A stretch of 21,831 nucleotides of DNA. It comes from an uncultured Xanthobacteraceae bacterium. GTDB taxonomy: Bacteria; Pseudomonadota; Alphaproteobacteria; Rhizobiales; Xanthobacteraceae. The notes below the pieces were generated by a model, which was not told where the DNA came from, did no database searches, and saw only the letters and a program-made list of their open reading frames with translations. Below are positions 1 through 8,569 of the stretch, one piece after another. Each line of letters starts with the position of its first letter. Within the stretch, counting starts at the first letter, position 1. Both the position numbers and the translations under genes were made by a program. The stretch lies in assembly GCA_955652925.1 (NCBI GenBank), contig CATPCO010000279.1, forward strand, positions 1 to 21,831. Direction: 5' to 3'.

Positions 1-1176
1 GCCGTGCGGGCATCGGAAAAGGGCGCCTACGAGTATCTGCCCAAACCATTCGATCTCAAGGAGCTGATCGGAATTGTCGGGCGCGCCCTGTCGGAGCCCA
101 AGGAGCGCCCGCGCCCGGTAGCAAAGCCACAAAACCTTGAATCGATCCCGCTGGTTGGCCGTTCTCCAGCCATGCAGGAAATCTACCGCGTTCTCGCTCG
201 CCTGATGCAAACCGATCTCACGGTGATGATCAGCGGTGAATCCGGTACCGGCAAGGAACTCGTCGCTCGCGCGCTCCACGATTACGGCAAACGGCGCAGT
301 GGACCCTTCGTTGCGATCAATATGGCAGCGATCCCGCGCGACCTCATCGAATCGGAGCTGTTCGGACATGAAAAAGGTGCCTTCACGGGTGCCAATGCCC
401 GCAGCTCCGGGAGATTCGAGCAGGCGGAAGGAGGTACGCTATTTCTCGATGAGATCGGCGATATGCCGATGGAGGCACAGACCCGGCTGTTACGCGTGCT
501 TCAGCAGGGGGAATACACGACGGTCGGCGGACGCACCCCCATCAAGACAAACGTTCGCATTATTGCGGCCACGAACAAAGACCTTCGCATCCTCATTCAG
601 CAGGGGCTGTTTCGCGAAGATTTGTTTTTCCGGCTCAATGTTGTACCGCTCCGGCTGCCGCCGCTACGCGAGCGCAGCGAGGATGTACCCGATCTGATCC
701 GGCACTTCTTCGATCTGGTCGAGCGAGAAGGACTGCCGGCCAAGCAGCTCGATCAAACCGCCGTGGAACGGCTCAAGCGCCACCGCTGGCCGGGAAATGT
801 GCGCGAACTTGAAAATCTCGCTCGCCGGCTGGCGGCGCTCTATCCGCAAGAGACGATCACGGCCTCGGTCATCGAGTCCGAGCTTTCACAGCCCGAGATG
901 ATCGCGGCTGAGGAAGACCCCAAATCCGAAGACGGCTTGTCATCGGCGATTGAGCGGCACCTGACCGCGTACTTTGCAAGCTTTGGAACCGAGCTGCCGC
1001 CGCCAGGTCTCTATCACCGGGTGTTGCGGGAAATGGAGCAACCGCTCTTATCGGTTACACTCGCTGCCACACGCGGCAATCAGATCCGTGCTGCAGACCT
1101 GCTCGGGGTGAACCGGAACACGCTGCGAAAGAAAATTCGGGATCTCGACATTCAGGTCTTTCGAAGCAATACCTGA
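1..1176 (+). CDS. ntrC: Nitrogen regulation protein NtrC, sigma-54 activator (5' end outside window)
   Basis: Response regulator that, when phosphorylated by NtrB under nitrogen limitation, hexamerises and uses ATP hydrolysis to open sigma-54 RNA polymerase promoters such as those of glutamine synthetase. The frame is open from base 1, so the start and the phospho-acceptor aspartate lie outside the window. The visible part holds the end of the receiver domain (switch lysine in YLPKPF), then a full AAA+ domain: Walker A GESGTGKE (235-258), the sigma-54 contact loop GAFTGA (376-393), Walker B FLDEIGD, and an arginine-rich RxDLFFRL segment. It ends with a Fis-type helix-turn-helix (GNQIRAADLLGVNRNTLRKK). 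The intact GAFTGA separates it from the paralogue NtrX downstream. ntrB is expected just upstream. The sigma-54 promoter of glnB-glnA at the other end of the window is its probable target (inference). Confidence 0.95.
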   Translation, partial: AVRASEKGAYEYLPKPFDLKELIGIVGRALSEPKERPRPVAKPQNLESIPLVGRSPAMQEIYRVLARLMQTDLTVMISGESGTGKELVARALHDYGKRRSGPFVAINMAAIPRDLIESELFGHEKGAFTGANARSSGRFEQAEGGTLFLDEIGDMPMEAQTRLLRVLQQGEYTTVGGRTPIKTNVRIIAATNKDLRILIQQGLFREDLFFRLNVVPLRLPPLRERSEDVPDLIRHFFDLVEREGLPAKQLDQTAVERLKRHRWPGNVRELENLARRLAALYPQETITASVIESELSQPEMIAAEEDPKSEDGLSSAIERHLTAYFASFGTELPPPGLYHRVLREMEQPLLSVTLAATRGNQIRAADLLGVNRNTLRKKIRDLDIQVFRSNT

Positions 1177-1246
1177 GTGTCAGGCCTCACCTGAAGGCGG
1201 AGCGGGAGCCTGATGCCGATGGGCCACAGGACGCTTTTCTGCGCCC

Positions 1247-1282
1247 TTGAATTGTCGTAATTCAGCAACATTGTGATATAAA
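1247..1282 (+). promoter_or_regulatory. Possible promoter with inverted repeat upstream of ntrY
   Basis: The 184-bp gap between ntrC and ntrY is AT-richer than its surroundings. It holds a possible housekeeping promoter: TTGTCG (1252-1257), a 17-nt spacer and GATATA (1275-1280), with TATAAA overlapping at 1277. An inverted repeat GAATT-gtcgt-AATTC (1249-1263) covers the -35 position and could be an operator. A separate promoter would let ntrYX be expressed apart from ntrBC. This is motif reading only; no start site is known. Confidence 0.3.
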
Positions 1283-1360
1283 AGCATCATTCGACTAAAG
1301 CGCGTCAGACGAGGGGGCGCCCAACGGTTGCGTCGAATTCCGTTGGGACGAGATGAGTTC

Positions 1361-3634
1361 ATGACCAATGTCGGCCAAGCCGCCACTGCCGAACTGGTAA
1401 GCGCGGCGGCGGCACCTGCACCGGGATGGCTTGCAAGGGCGCTCGGCCTCAGTGCGGTCGCCATCGCGCTTTTGTCGGCTCTTGTCACGTTTGTGGTGCT
1501 TGCCGGCCTCACCCCGATTGCACCCACGCACGAGGTGGTGGTCACGCTCCTGCTGGTGAACGCAGTCACCGTCGTTCTCCTCATTTTATTCATTGCCCGC
1601 GAGGTCTGGGGCGTCTGGCAGGCAAGGCTCCGCGGGCGCGCCGCCGCCCGGCTCCATGTCCGCATCGTTGCCTTGTTCTCGGTCATCGCCGCAGTTCCCG
1701 CCGTGCTGGTCGCAATCGTGGCGAGCGTGACGCTCGACCGCGGCCTGGACCGGCTGTTTTCACGCCAGACCCATTCATTGATTGAAAATTCTCTGATGGT
1801 CGCGGACGCCTACGTGCGCGAGCACGTCCAGTTCGTGCGGGCCGACAGCATCGCGATTGCAATCGAACTCGCTCGCGCCAAGCCCCTGTTCGAGCAATCC
1901 CGCGACCAGTTCCATCAGTTTGTCGCGGTGCAAGCCTCGATCCGAGGCTTGCCCGCAGTCCTTGTTCTCGACAAGGGCCTCAACGTGATCGACCAAGCCG
2001 ATGCGGCGGTGAATCAGACATTCGTCAAGCCGTCACCCGAGGTGCTTGCCGGTGTCAACGACACGGAACCACAGGTGGCAATGTTCCTGGAGGCCAACTA
2101 TGTGGCCGCCATCATCAAGCTACGGGGCTACGCCGACACTTACCTGTACATCGCCCGATTGCTCGACCCGCGGGTCCTTGCGCAATTGCGGGCAACCCAG
2201 GCAGGCGTTGCTCAGTACGCTGATCTCGAAGCGCGCCGGATCGGCATCCAGATTGCCTTCGGACTGATGTACACAGTCATCGCGCTGATCGTGCTGTTGT
2301 CGGCGGTCTGGATCGGACTCAACTTCGCGAATTATCTGGTTGCACCGATACGCCGCCTCATTGGCGCCGCCCAGATCGTTGCGACCGGAAATCTCTACGT
2401 CCAGGTTCCGACCCACCGCTCGGAAGGCGACCTGGGGCAACTCGGCCAGACATTCAACAAGATGACGCAAGAGCTGCGTACGCAGCGCGATGACATCGTG
2501 CGCGCTCGCGATCTTATCGACAGCCGCCGCCGTTTCACCGAAGCCGTTTTGGCGGGGGCGAGCGCCGGAGTGATCGGCGTGGATGCTGAAAGTTGCATCA
2601 GCATCCTCAACCGCTCTGCCGAGCGGCTCATTGGCCGGTCCGATGCAGAAGCATTGGGAAAGCCACTCCTGGAGATCGTGCCTGAGCTTGCCGATTTGTT
2701 CGCGGCTGCCCGTTCAGGACTCCAGCGTCTTGTGCAAGGGCAGGTTACCATCAACCGCAACGGGCGCGAGCGCAATTTGTCGGTACGCGTGACGAGCGAA
2801 CAGTCCGGCTCAGCCGAGCGGGGTTACGTGGTGACGCTTGACGACATCACCGATCTCGTAACAGCGCAGCGAACTTCCGCCTGGGCGGATGTCGCTCGCC
2901 GCATCGCGCACGAGATCAAGAATCCGCTCACGCCCATCCAGCTCTCGGCTGAACGTCTGCGGCGCAAATATGCGTCCATGATCAAAGATGACGGGGGAGT
3001 TTTCCAACAGTGTACGGACACCATTGTCCGTCAAGTCGACGATATCAAGCGAATGGTCGACGAGTTCTCCCGCTTTGCGCGCATGCCAAAGCCGGTGATG
3101 GCGCAGGAAGACGTCGCCGACGCGGTGCGCCAAGTCGTGTTCCTCCAGCGCGTCGGCAATCCGGATATCGACATCGATGTCGAAATCGCGGAAGACCCGA
3201 TGGCGGCACGCTTTGACCGGCGGCTCATTTCCCAGGCACTCACCAACATCATCAAGAACGCAACCGAAGCCATCAATGCCGTTCCACCCTCCGAGCTCGG
3301 CCGCGGACGCATCCGCGTGTGGGCCGGACGCGAAAGCGGGGACGTCGTGATCGACGTCATCGATAACGGCATCGGGCTGCCGAAGGACAACCGGCGCCGC
3401 CTGCTCGAACCCTACGTTACGACGCGCGAGAAAGGCACTGGCCTCGGCCTCGCGATCGTCGGAAGAATATTGGAGGACCACGGCGGACGCATCGAACTGG
3501 GCGATGCCGCCGATAAGATCCCCGGGCAACGGGGAGCATGGATGCGACTGCGCTTTGCCGCGGAAAGCGCCCCCTCCAGCGAGGCGCAGCCCGCGGCGCA
3601 AGCTGCCACCCCTCAACTCGCAACGAGTGGATAG
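1361..3634 (+). CDS. ntrY: Nitrogen regulation sensor histidine kinase NtrY
   Basis: Membrane-bound sensor kinase that phosphorylates NtrX; in alphaproteobacteria NtrYX is linked to nitrogen, redox and respiratory control. Of the 757 residues, three hydrophobic helices lie at about 28-50, 58-80 and 98-122. A periplasmic sensor segment follows, then a fourth helix at about 296-322, a HAMP linker (APIRRLIGAAQ), a PAS domain (about 390-500) and the kinase core. The phospho-accepting histidine is His517 in RIAHEIKNPLTP. ATP-binding boxes are NIIKNATEAI, DNGIGLP and GTGLGLAIV. The tail is rich in Ala, Pro and Gln. ATG at 1361 is chosen; an in-frame TTG at 1328 preceded by GAGGGGG (1311-1317) is a real alternative that adds 11 residues. 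The stop is 2 nt before the ntrX start, so the two genes are co-translated. Confidence 0.95.
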   Translation: MTNVGQAATAELVSAAAAPAPGWLARALGLSAVAIALLSALVTFVVLAGLTPIAPTHEVVVTLLLVNAVTVVLLILFIAREVWGVWQARLRGRAAARLHVRIVALFSVIAAVPAVLVAIVASVTLDRGLDRLFSRQTHSLIENSLMVADAYVREHVQFVRADSIAIAIELARAKPLFEQSRDQFHQFVAVQASIRGLPAVLVLDKGLNVIDQADAAVNQTFVKPSPEVLAGVNDTEPQVAMFLEANYVAAIIKLRGYADTYLYIARLLDPRVLAQLRATQAGVAQYADLEARRIGIQIAFGLMYTVIALIVLLSAVWIGLNFANYLVAPIRRLIGAAQIVATGNLYVQVPTHRSEGDLGQLGQTFNKMTQELRTQRDDIVRARDLIDSRRRFTEAVLAGASAGVIGVDAESCISILNRSAERLIGRSDAEALGKPLLEIVPELADLFAAARSGLQRLVQGQVTINRNGRERNLSVRVTSEQSGSAERGYVVTLDDITDLVTAQRTSAWADVARRIAHEIKNPLTPIQLSAERLRRKYASMIKDDGGVFQQCTDTIVRQVDDIKRMVDEFSRFARMPKPVMAQEDVADAVRQVVFLQRVGNPDIDIDVEIAEDPMAARFDRRLISQALTNIIKNATEAINAVPPSELGRGRIRVWAGRESGDVVIDVIDNGIGLPKDNRRRLLEPYVTTREKGTGLGLAIVGRILEDHGGRIELGDAADKIPGQRGAWMRLRFAAESAPSSEAQPAAQAATPQLATSG

Positions 3635-3636
3635 CC

Positions 3637-5001
3637 ATGCCCGACGACATCCTCATTGTTGACGACGAAGCGGACATCCGGGAACTCGTCTCCGGCATAT
3701 TGCAGGACGAAGGTTTCATCACGCGCTCCGCGCGCGACAGCGACGACGCACTCGCACACGTGGCGAGCCGCCGGCCTAGCCTGGTTTACCTCGACATCTG
3801 GCTGCAAGGCAGCCGGCTTGACGGCTTGCAACTGCTCGATGCCATGAAAGCACAGCATCCGGAATTGCCGGTCGTCATGATCTCCGGACACGGCAATATC
3901 GAAACCGCCGTCGCCGCCATCAAGCAGGGTGCCTACGACTTCATTGAAAAGCCTTTCAAGGCGGACAGGCTCGTGCTCGTCACCCAGCGCGCGCTCGAAA
4001 CTTCGCGCCTCAAGCGCGAAGTGAAAGCGCTCAAGCAGCTCTCGCCGTCGGTGCTCGTCGGCAAATCATCATCGATGAATCAGTTGCGCCAGACGGTCGA
4101 GAAAATCGCGCCGACCAACAGCCGGGTTCTGATCGTGGGCCCGGCGGGCGCCGGCAAGGAGCTCACGGCACGCGCAATCCATGCCCACTCCGCCCGCGCC
4201 AATGGGCCTTTCATCGTCATAAACGCGGCTGCGATGATGCCGGAGCGGATGGAAGTGGAGCTGTTCGGCGTCGAGCAGCCGACGAACGGTCAGGGCCGCA
4301 AGGTCGGGGCGCTCGAAGAGTCCCATGGCGGATCGCTGTTCATCGACGAAATCGCCGATATGCCACGCGAGACGCAGAACAAAATTCTGCGCGTGCTGGT
4401 CGAGCAAACGTTCACGCGCGTCGGCGGCACCAATAAAGTGCAAGTCGACGTGCGCATTCTCTCCTCGACCGGCCGCAACATCGAAGCCGAAATCGCCGCG
4501 GGCAAGTTCCGGGAAGATCTCTACCACCGGCTCTCCGTGGTTCCGATTCGCGTGCCCCCGCTCGCGGAACGGCGCGACGACATTCCGCACCTGATCGAGT
4601 ATTTCATGGAACAGATCTCAATGGCCACGGGCCTGCCGCGCCGGCTGATCGGGGACGACGCCATGGCCGTGCTGCAGTCCCATGACTGGCCGGGCAACGT
4701 GCGTCAGCTGCGCAACAATGTCGAGCGGTTGATGATTCTGGCGGGTGGAGATCCGGAGGCCGTCATCAATGCCGACATGCTGCCCGAGGACGTGGGCTCC
4801 ATGGTCCCGTCGATGCCCGGCGGGGACGGCGGCGAGCACCTCATGGGGTTGCCGTTGCGTGAAGCGCGCGAGGTCTTCGAACGCGAATATCTGGTCGCGC
4901 AGATCAGCCGGTTCGGCGGCAATATTTCCCGGACCGCCGAATTCGTGGGCATGGAGCGCTCGGCACTCCATCGCAAGCTCAAGGCGCTCGGCATAGATTG
5001 A
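3637..5001 (+). CDS. ntrX: Nitrogen assimilation response regulator NtrX
   Basis: Response regulator paired with NtrY. The 454-residue protein has a receiver domain with phospho-acceptor Asp53 (VYLDIWLQG), acidic pair Asp9/Asp10 and switch lysine in EKPFK. An AAA+ domain follows with Walker A GPAGAGKE (168-175) and Walker B LFIDEIAD (Asp237, Glu238). A Fis-type helix-turn-helix closes the protein (GNISRTAEFVGMERSALHRK). After ELFG (208-211), where NtrC-type activators carry GAFTGA, this protein reads VEQPTNGQGRKVGA, so the sigma-54 contact loop is absent. As I recall, NtrX of other alphaproteobacteria also lacks it, and the protein is then expected to act as a repressor or sigma-70-type regulator. 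Start ATG 3637 lies just after the ntrY stop; earlier in-frame starts would overlap ntrY. Confidence 0.94.
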   Translation: MPDDILIVDDEADIRELVSGILQDEGFITRSARDSDDALAHVASRRPSLVYLDIWLQGSRLDGLQLLDAMKAQHPELPVVMISGHGNIETAVAAIKQGAYDFIEKPFKADRLVLVTQRALETSRLKREVKALKQLSPSVLVGKSSSMNQLRQTVEKIAPTNSRVLIVGPAGAGKELTARAIHAHSARANGPFIVINAAAMMPERMEVELFGVEQPTNGQGRKVGALEESHGGSLFIDEIADMPRETQNKILRVLVEQTFTRVGGTNKVQVDVRILSSTGRNIEAEIAAGKFREDLYHRLSVVPIRVPPLAERRDDIPHLIEYFMEQISMATGLPRRLIGDDAMAVLQSHDWPGNVRQLRNNVERLMILAGGDPEAVINADMLPEDVGSMVPSMPGGDGGEHLMGLPLREAREVFEREYLVAQISRFGGNISRTAEFVGMERSALHRKLKALGID

Positions 5002-5023
5002 AAACGGTTACGGAGCCTCGTTG

Positions 5024-5878
5024 GTGCGCAGCGCCTATGTGAATGGGCGATACCTTCCCGGCGCTCGAGCCACGGTCCATATCGAGGACCGCGGCTACCA
5101 GTTCTCCGATGGTGTGTACGAGGTCTGCGAAGTCCGGGACAGCCATATCATCGACGGCCAGCGCCATATGGCGCGCTTGCGCCGCTCGCTCGCTGAGCTT
5201 CGCATCCCAATGCCCATGTCCGATCGAGCGCTTGGGATCGTCATGCGCGAATGCCTGCTTCGCAATCGCGTGCGCGACGGCATCATCTACCTGCAGATCA
5301 CGCGCGGAGTGGCTCGCCGCGATCATGCCTTTCCCGCGCCTGACACAAAGCCCAGTCTGGTGGTGACCGCGCGCAGCCTCGATCGGGCAGCAAACGAACG
5401 AATTGCCGTGGAAGGCGTCGCCGTTGTGACGGTACCGGACAACCGGTGGGAGAGGGTGGACATCAAATCCATCTCGCTTCTGCCCAACGTGCTCGCCAAG
5501 CAGGCGGCGCGTGAACAGGGGGCCAAGGAGGCATGGTTCGTGGACAGCTCCGGCCATGTCACCGAGGGATCATCCAGCAATGCCTGGATCGTCACGATCG
5601 ATGGCAAGGTGGTCACCCGCCCTGCGGACCGGGGCATTCTGCGTGGTATCACCCGAGCGGTGCTGCTCGAAGTGATCAAGGCACAAGGGCTGAGCTTGGA
5701 GGAGCGCGCTTTTACCCCCCAGGAGGCCTATAAATCGCGTGAAGCTTTCCTGACCTCCGCCAGCCAGGTGGTCGTGCCGGTCGTGCGCATCGATGGCCGG
5801 GCGGTCGGGAACGGAGCGCCAGGCCTGGTGGCGACCGCGCTGCGGGCCAAATTTCATGAGCATGCCGGCCGGAGCTGA
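5024..5878 (+). CDS. dat: D-amino-acid transaminase (class IV PLP aminotransferase)
   Basis: PLP enzyme of the branched-chain/D-alanine aminotransferase fold (class IV), expected to interconvert D-alanine plus 2-oxoglutarate with pyruvate plus D-glutamate. This feeds D-amino acids to peptidoglycan or breaks them down. About 284 residues, the usual size. Visible marks are HIEDRGYQFSDGVYEV near the N-terminus, the probable PLP lysine at residue 148 in VDIKSISLLPN, the phosphate/cofactor loop VTEGSSSNAWIV, GITRAVLLEV, and EAFLTSASQVVVPV. The start is GTG 5024, 8 nt after GGAG (5012-5015); TTG 5021 is an alternative. It sits 22 bp behind ntrX and probably belongs to the same transcript. A branched-chain aminotransferase or aminodeoxychorismate lyase is less likely, given the D-AAT-like N-terminus. 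Confidence 0.85.
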   Translation: MRSAYVNGRYLPGARATVHIEDRGYQFSDGVYEVCEVRDSHIIDGQRHMARLRRSLAELRIPMPMSDRALGIVMRECLLRNRVRDGIIYLQITRGVARRDHAFPAPDTKPSLVVTARSLDRAANERIAVEGVAVVTVPDNRWERVDIKSISLLPNVLAKQAAREQGAKEAWFVDSSGHVTEGSSSNAWIVTIDGKVVTRPADRGILRGITRAVLLEVIKAQGLSLEERAFTPQEAYKSREAFLTSASQVVVPVVRIDGRAVGNGAPGLVATALRAKFHEHAGRS

Positions 5879-5926
5879 AACCGCCGCTTTGCCCTCGATG
5901 ATGCACCCGCTGCCCCCAACTTATGC

Positions 5927-5955
5927 TTGCGCCAGCCGCGGACCTACCTTGTAAT
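5927..5955 (+). promoter_or_regulatory. Possible promoter upstream of hfq
   Basis: In the 181-bp gap between the transaminase gene and hfq, TTGCGC (5927-5932) and TGTAAT (5950-5955) are spaced by 17 nt, a fair match to a housekeeping promoter. A start near 5962 would give an hfq leader of about 100 nt. No terminator-like hairpin was seen after the transaminase gene, so read-through from ntrX is also possible. Confidence 0.3.
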
Positions 5956-6059
5956 GGAGGGGGTGGGCCGCGTTGCGTGTACACGCTTTCGGATTGGGCG
6001 CCGCGGCCCGCGGTGATGCCCCGAGGCACAACGACCTCGAGGAACATGGAACAACGACA

Positions 6060-6320
6060 ATGGCGGCCGACCGCTCACAAAACCTGCAAGATACGTTCCT
6101 CAATCACGTCCGCAAGAACAAGACCCCGCTCACGATCTTCCTTGTGAACGGCGTGAAGCTGCAGGGCGTGGTGACCTGGTTCGACAACTTCTGTGTGCTG
6201 CTCAGGCGTGATGGTCATTCCCAGCTCGTCTACAAACATGCCATTTCCACCATAATGCCGGGCCATCCCATCCAGCTGTTTGAAGGGGCGGATGAGCAGG
6301 CGGCCGGGGACAAGGGCTGA
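6060..6320 (+). CDS. hfq: RNA chaperone Hfq
   Basis: Hexameric Sm-like protein that pairs small regulatory RNAs with mRNAs and affects mRNA stability; in nitrogen-fixing alphaproteobacteria it also affects nifA/fixK regulation. The 86-residue product shows the Sm1 motif (TPLTIFLVNGVKLQGVVTWF), the Sm2 part (DGHSQLVYKHAISTI, with the conserved YKHAIST) and the proximal-face NLQDTFLN helix. The tail after PGHPIQLFEGA is short, as is usual in alphaproteobacteria. ATG 6060 is chosen because the protein then begins MAADRSQNLQDTFL; purine-rich GAGGAACATGGA (6039-6050) is the ribosome-binding region. The stop TGA at 6318-6320 abuts the hflX start with no gap. Confidence 0.97.
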   Translation: MAADRSQNLQDTFLNHVRKNKTPLTIFLVNGVKLQGVVTWFDNFCVLLRRDGHSQLVYKHAISTIMPGHPIQLFEGADEQAAGDKG

Positions 6321-7691
6321 TTGGAGCCTCGACGGGTCGATAGCCGGGGCGATCGGCTCAGCCCGCATGGCGGGTCAGAGACGGGACGCGCGCTTGTCCT
6401 TGAGCCGTATCTGCGCGGCCGCGCCGCCGCATCGGCACGGTCGCGTCCTGGAGCGACCGCCCGCACACCGTCATCGCGTCTCGATGAAGCCGTAGGTCTC
6501 GCCCGTGCCATTGATTTGAACGTGGTCTCCGCCGGCATTGTCCCGGTCGGCGCCATCCGCCCGGCAACCTTTATCGGCAAGGGGAAAGCCGAGGAGATCG
6601 CCGGGCTCGTCAAGACCCAGGACGCCGGGATCGTCGTGATGGACTGCGCGCTATCACCCATTCAGCAGCGCAACCTTGAGAAGGCCTGGAACGCCAAGGT
6701 GCTCGACCGTACCGGGCTCATCCTCGAAATTTTCGGCCGCCGCGCCCGCACAAGGGAAGGCGCACTGCAGGTTGAGCTTGCCCATCTCAACTATCAGAAA
6801 AGCAGGCTCGTGCGCTCCTGGACCCATCTTGAACGGCAGCGAGGGGGCTTCGGGTTTCTCGGCGGGCCGGGCGAGACCCAAATCGAATCCGACCGTCGCT
6901 TAATTGAGGAACGTATCGCGCGGATCGAGGCCGAGCTTGAAAAAGTCAAGCGCACCCGCAAGCTGCACCGTGACAGCCGCAAGCGGGTTCCGTACCCGGT
7001 TGCGGCCCTTGTGGGCTATACGAATGCCGGGAAATCGACCTTGTTCAATCGAATGACGCGCGCGCGCGTGCTCGCGGCGGACATGCTTTTTGCCACCCTC
7101 GATCCGACGCTGCGCGCAATCGAGTTGCCAAAAGGATTGCGGATCATCTTGTCCGATACGGTCGGCTTCATTGCGGATTTGCCGACCATGCTGGTCGCGG
7201 CATTTCGGGCAACTCTGGAAGAGGTTATTGAAGCCGATCTTGTTCTGCACGTGCGTGATGTCTCAGGGGAAGACAGCGAGGCGCAGGCGCTCGATGTGGA
7301 GCAAGTCCTGGGTCAACTCGGCATTGCTCAGGAAAATGCGATCCTCGAGGCCTGGAACAAGACCGACCTGCTCGATGATGAAATGCGCATCCGTCTAAGC
7401 AATCTCGCCACTCGGCGGCCGGCCGGCGACCGGCCGGTCCTCGTTTCAGCACTGAGCGGGGAGGGGATTGAGCAATTAGCGGCGCAAATCGAGACCCGCC
7501 TGGCGCAGCGAAGGATTACGCTCAATCTCGTCATCCCCGCTTCCGACGGCGCTGGCCTGAGCTGGCTTTACCGGCACGCGGAGGTGATCACCAAACAGCT
7601 TCGCGATGACGGGCAGGTCGTGATTGTGGCGCGAACCGATCCGGCAAACGCGGATAAGGCGCGCGCAAAGTTCGCCGGCGAGGTGCACTGA
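6321..7691 (+). CDS. hflX: GTPase HflX
   Basis: Ribosome-associated GTPase that splits stalled or stressed 70S ribosomes. The 456 residues comprise an N-terminal HflX domain (VGAIRPATFIGKGKAEEI), a coiled-coil stretch (RRLIEERIARIEAELEKV) after the GFLGGPGETQIESD signature, and a GTPase domain with G1 GYTNAGKST, G3 DTVGF and G4 NKTD. The C-terminal part is short. The start is TTG 6321, directly after the hfq stop; AAGGG (6312-6316) lies inside the hfq end, so translation is probably coupled. An N-terminus of the type MEPR fits my memory of rhizobial HflX. hfq-hflX is a widely conserved pair. The gene ends 20 bp before the convergent mazG stop, with no clear terminator between them. Confidence 0.95.
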   Translation: MEPRRVDSRGDRLSPHGGSETGRALVLEPYLRGRAAASARSRPGATARTPSSRLDEAVGLARAIDLNVVSAGIVPVGAIRPATFIGKGKAEEIAGLVKTQDAGIVVMDCALSPIQQRNLEKAWNAKVLDRTGLILEIFGRRARTREGALQVELAHLNYQKSRLVRSWTHLERQRGGFGFLGGPGETQIESDRRLIEERIARIEAELEKVKRTRKLHRDSRKRVPYPVAALVGYTNAGKSTLFNRMTRARVLAADMLFATLDPTLRAIELPKGLRIILSDTVGFIADLPTMLVAAFRATLEEVIEADLVLHVRDVSGEDSEAQALDVEQVLGQLGIAQENAILEAWNKTDLLDDEMRIRLSNLATRRPAGDRPVLVSALSGEGIEQLAAQIETRLAQRRITLNLVIPASDGAGLSWLYRHAEVITKQLRDDGQVVIVARTDPANADKARAKFAGEVH

Positions 7692-7711
7692 GCCATACGA
7701 CCGGCGCGTCC

Positions 7712-8518
7712 TCATTCCTTCGATTTTGCCTCGTTCCAGAGGCTGTCCATTTCAGCGAGGGTTGCTTGCTCGGCCGTCTTGCCGCGCACTGCGAGGGCCT
7801 GCTCGATTGCCGCAAAGCGGCGCTCAAATTTGGAATTGGTTGCGCGTAACGCCGCTTCAGCATCGCAACCCAAATGGCGGGCGAGATTGACCACGGCGAA
7901 CAGAAGATCTCCGATTTCGGAGCCTGCTCTGCCGGCATCTCCGCGCGTCAACTCCGCTTCGATCTCGTCTGCTTCCTCCCGGATTTTTGCGAGCACGGCG
8001 CTCGCCTCGTCCCAATCGAAGCCGACCTTGGCTGCCTTGGCCTGCAACTTGAGCGCACGAGCGAGGGCAGGGAGGGCGACCGGGACTCCCGCAAGCGCAC
8101 CGCCCGAGGGCGCGTGGGGACCAGATTTTTGGGCGCGGGATTTCTCGGCACGTTCCTCAAGCTTGATGCGCTCCCACAGGCCTTCCGCCTGCTTCGACGT
8201 GAGCCCTCGCGCATCGCCGAAGACGTGGGGATGACGTCGCACGAGTTTTTCAGTGAGCGTTCTGACCACATCGGCGAATGCGAACGCTCCCTGCTCCTGT
8301 GCCATACGGGCATGAAAGATCACCTGCAGCAGCAGATCGCCCAGCTCTTCTCGCAGATCATCCATATCGCCACGTTCAATCGCATCGGCCACTTCATAGG
8401 CTTCCTCGATGGTGTAGGGCGCAACGCTCGCAAAATCCTGGGCGAGGTCCCATGGACAGCCGGAACCGGGCGTGCGCAGCGCAGCCATGATCGCCAACAG
8501 CCGGTCGATATCGGACAT
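7712..8518 (-). CDS. mazG: Nucleoside triphosphate pyrophosphohydrolase MazG
   Basis: All-alpha NTP pyrophosphatase that hydrolyses (d)NTPs to monophosphates, for house-cleaning and, in some bacteria, to modulate (p)ppGpp. The 268-residue protein is of the two-domain type. Its N-terminal half has the metal-binding pattern EEAYE (38-42) with DLREELGDLLLQVIFHARMA. The segment RRHPHVFGD is typical of MazG. A second MazG-like half follows (KVGFDWDEASAVLAKIREEADE, in which the EExxE-type acidic residues recur, then IGDLLFAVVNLARHLG). ATG 8518 is chosen; GTG 8521 is directly upstream in frame. Neither has a visible Shine-Dalgarno, so translation may depend on leader structure or be leaderless. A 139-bp AT-rich gap separates it from the hydrolase gene upstream, so it probably has its own promoter. 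Confidence 0.93.
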   Translation of the reverse strand: MSDIDRLLAIMAALRTPGSGCPWDLAQDFASVAPYTIEEAYEVADAIERGDMDDLREELGDLLLQVIFHARMAQEQGAFAFADVVRTLTEKLVRRHPHVFGDARGLTSKQAEGLWERIKLEERAEKSRAQKSGPHAPSGGALAGVPVALPALARALKLQAKAAKVGFDWDEASAVLAKIREEADEIEAELTRGDAGRAGSEIGDLLFAVVNLARHLGCDAEAALRATNSKFERRFAAIEQALAVRGKTAEQATLAEMDSLWNEAKSKE

Positions 8519-8569
8519 CACTGGGCGGGGGACGCAGGGCGAAGCGCGGGTGGTTTTCCCGCTTGATTC

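Noticed and set aside
1180..1194. TCAGG-CCTCA-CCTGA hairpin just after ntrC
   Set aside because: A 5-bp stem with no T-run; too weak to call a terminator.
2810..3616. Long open frame on the - strand (268 codons) opposite ntrY
   Set aside because: It lies wholly opposite a clear ntrY kinase core. Its translation has no recognisable domain, and such frames are common in GC-rich DNA.
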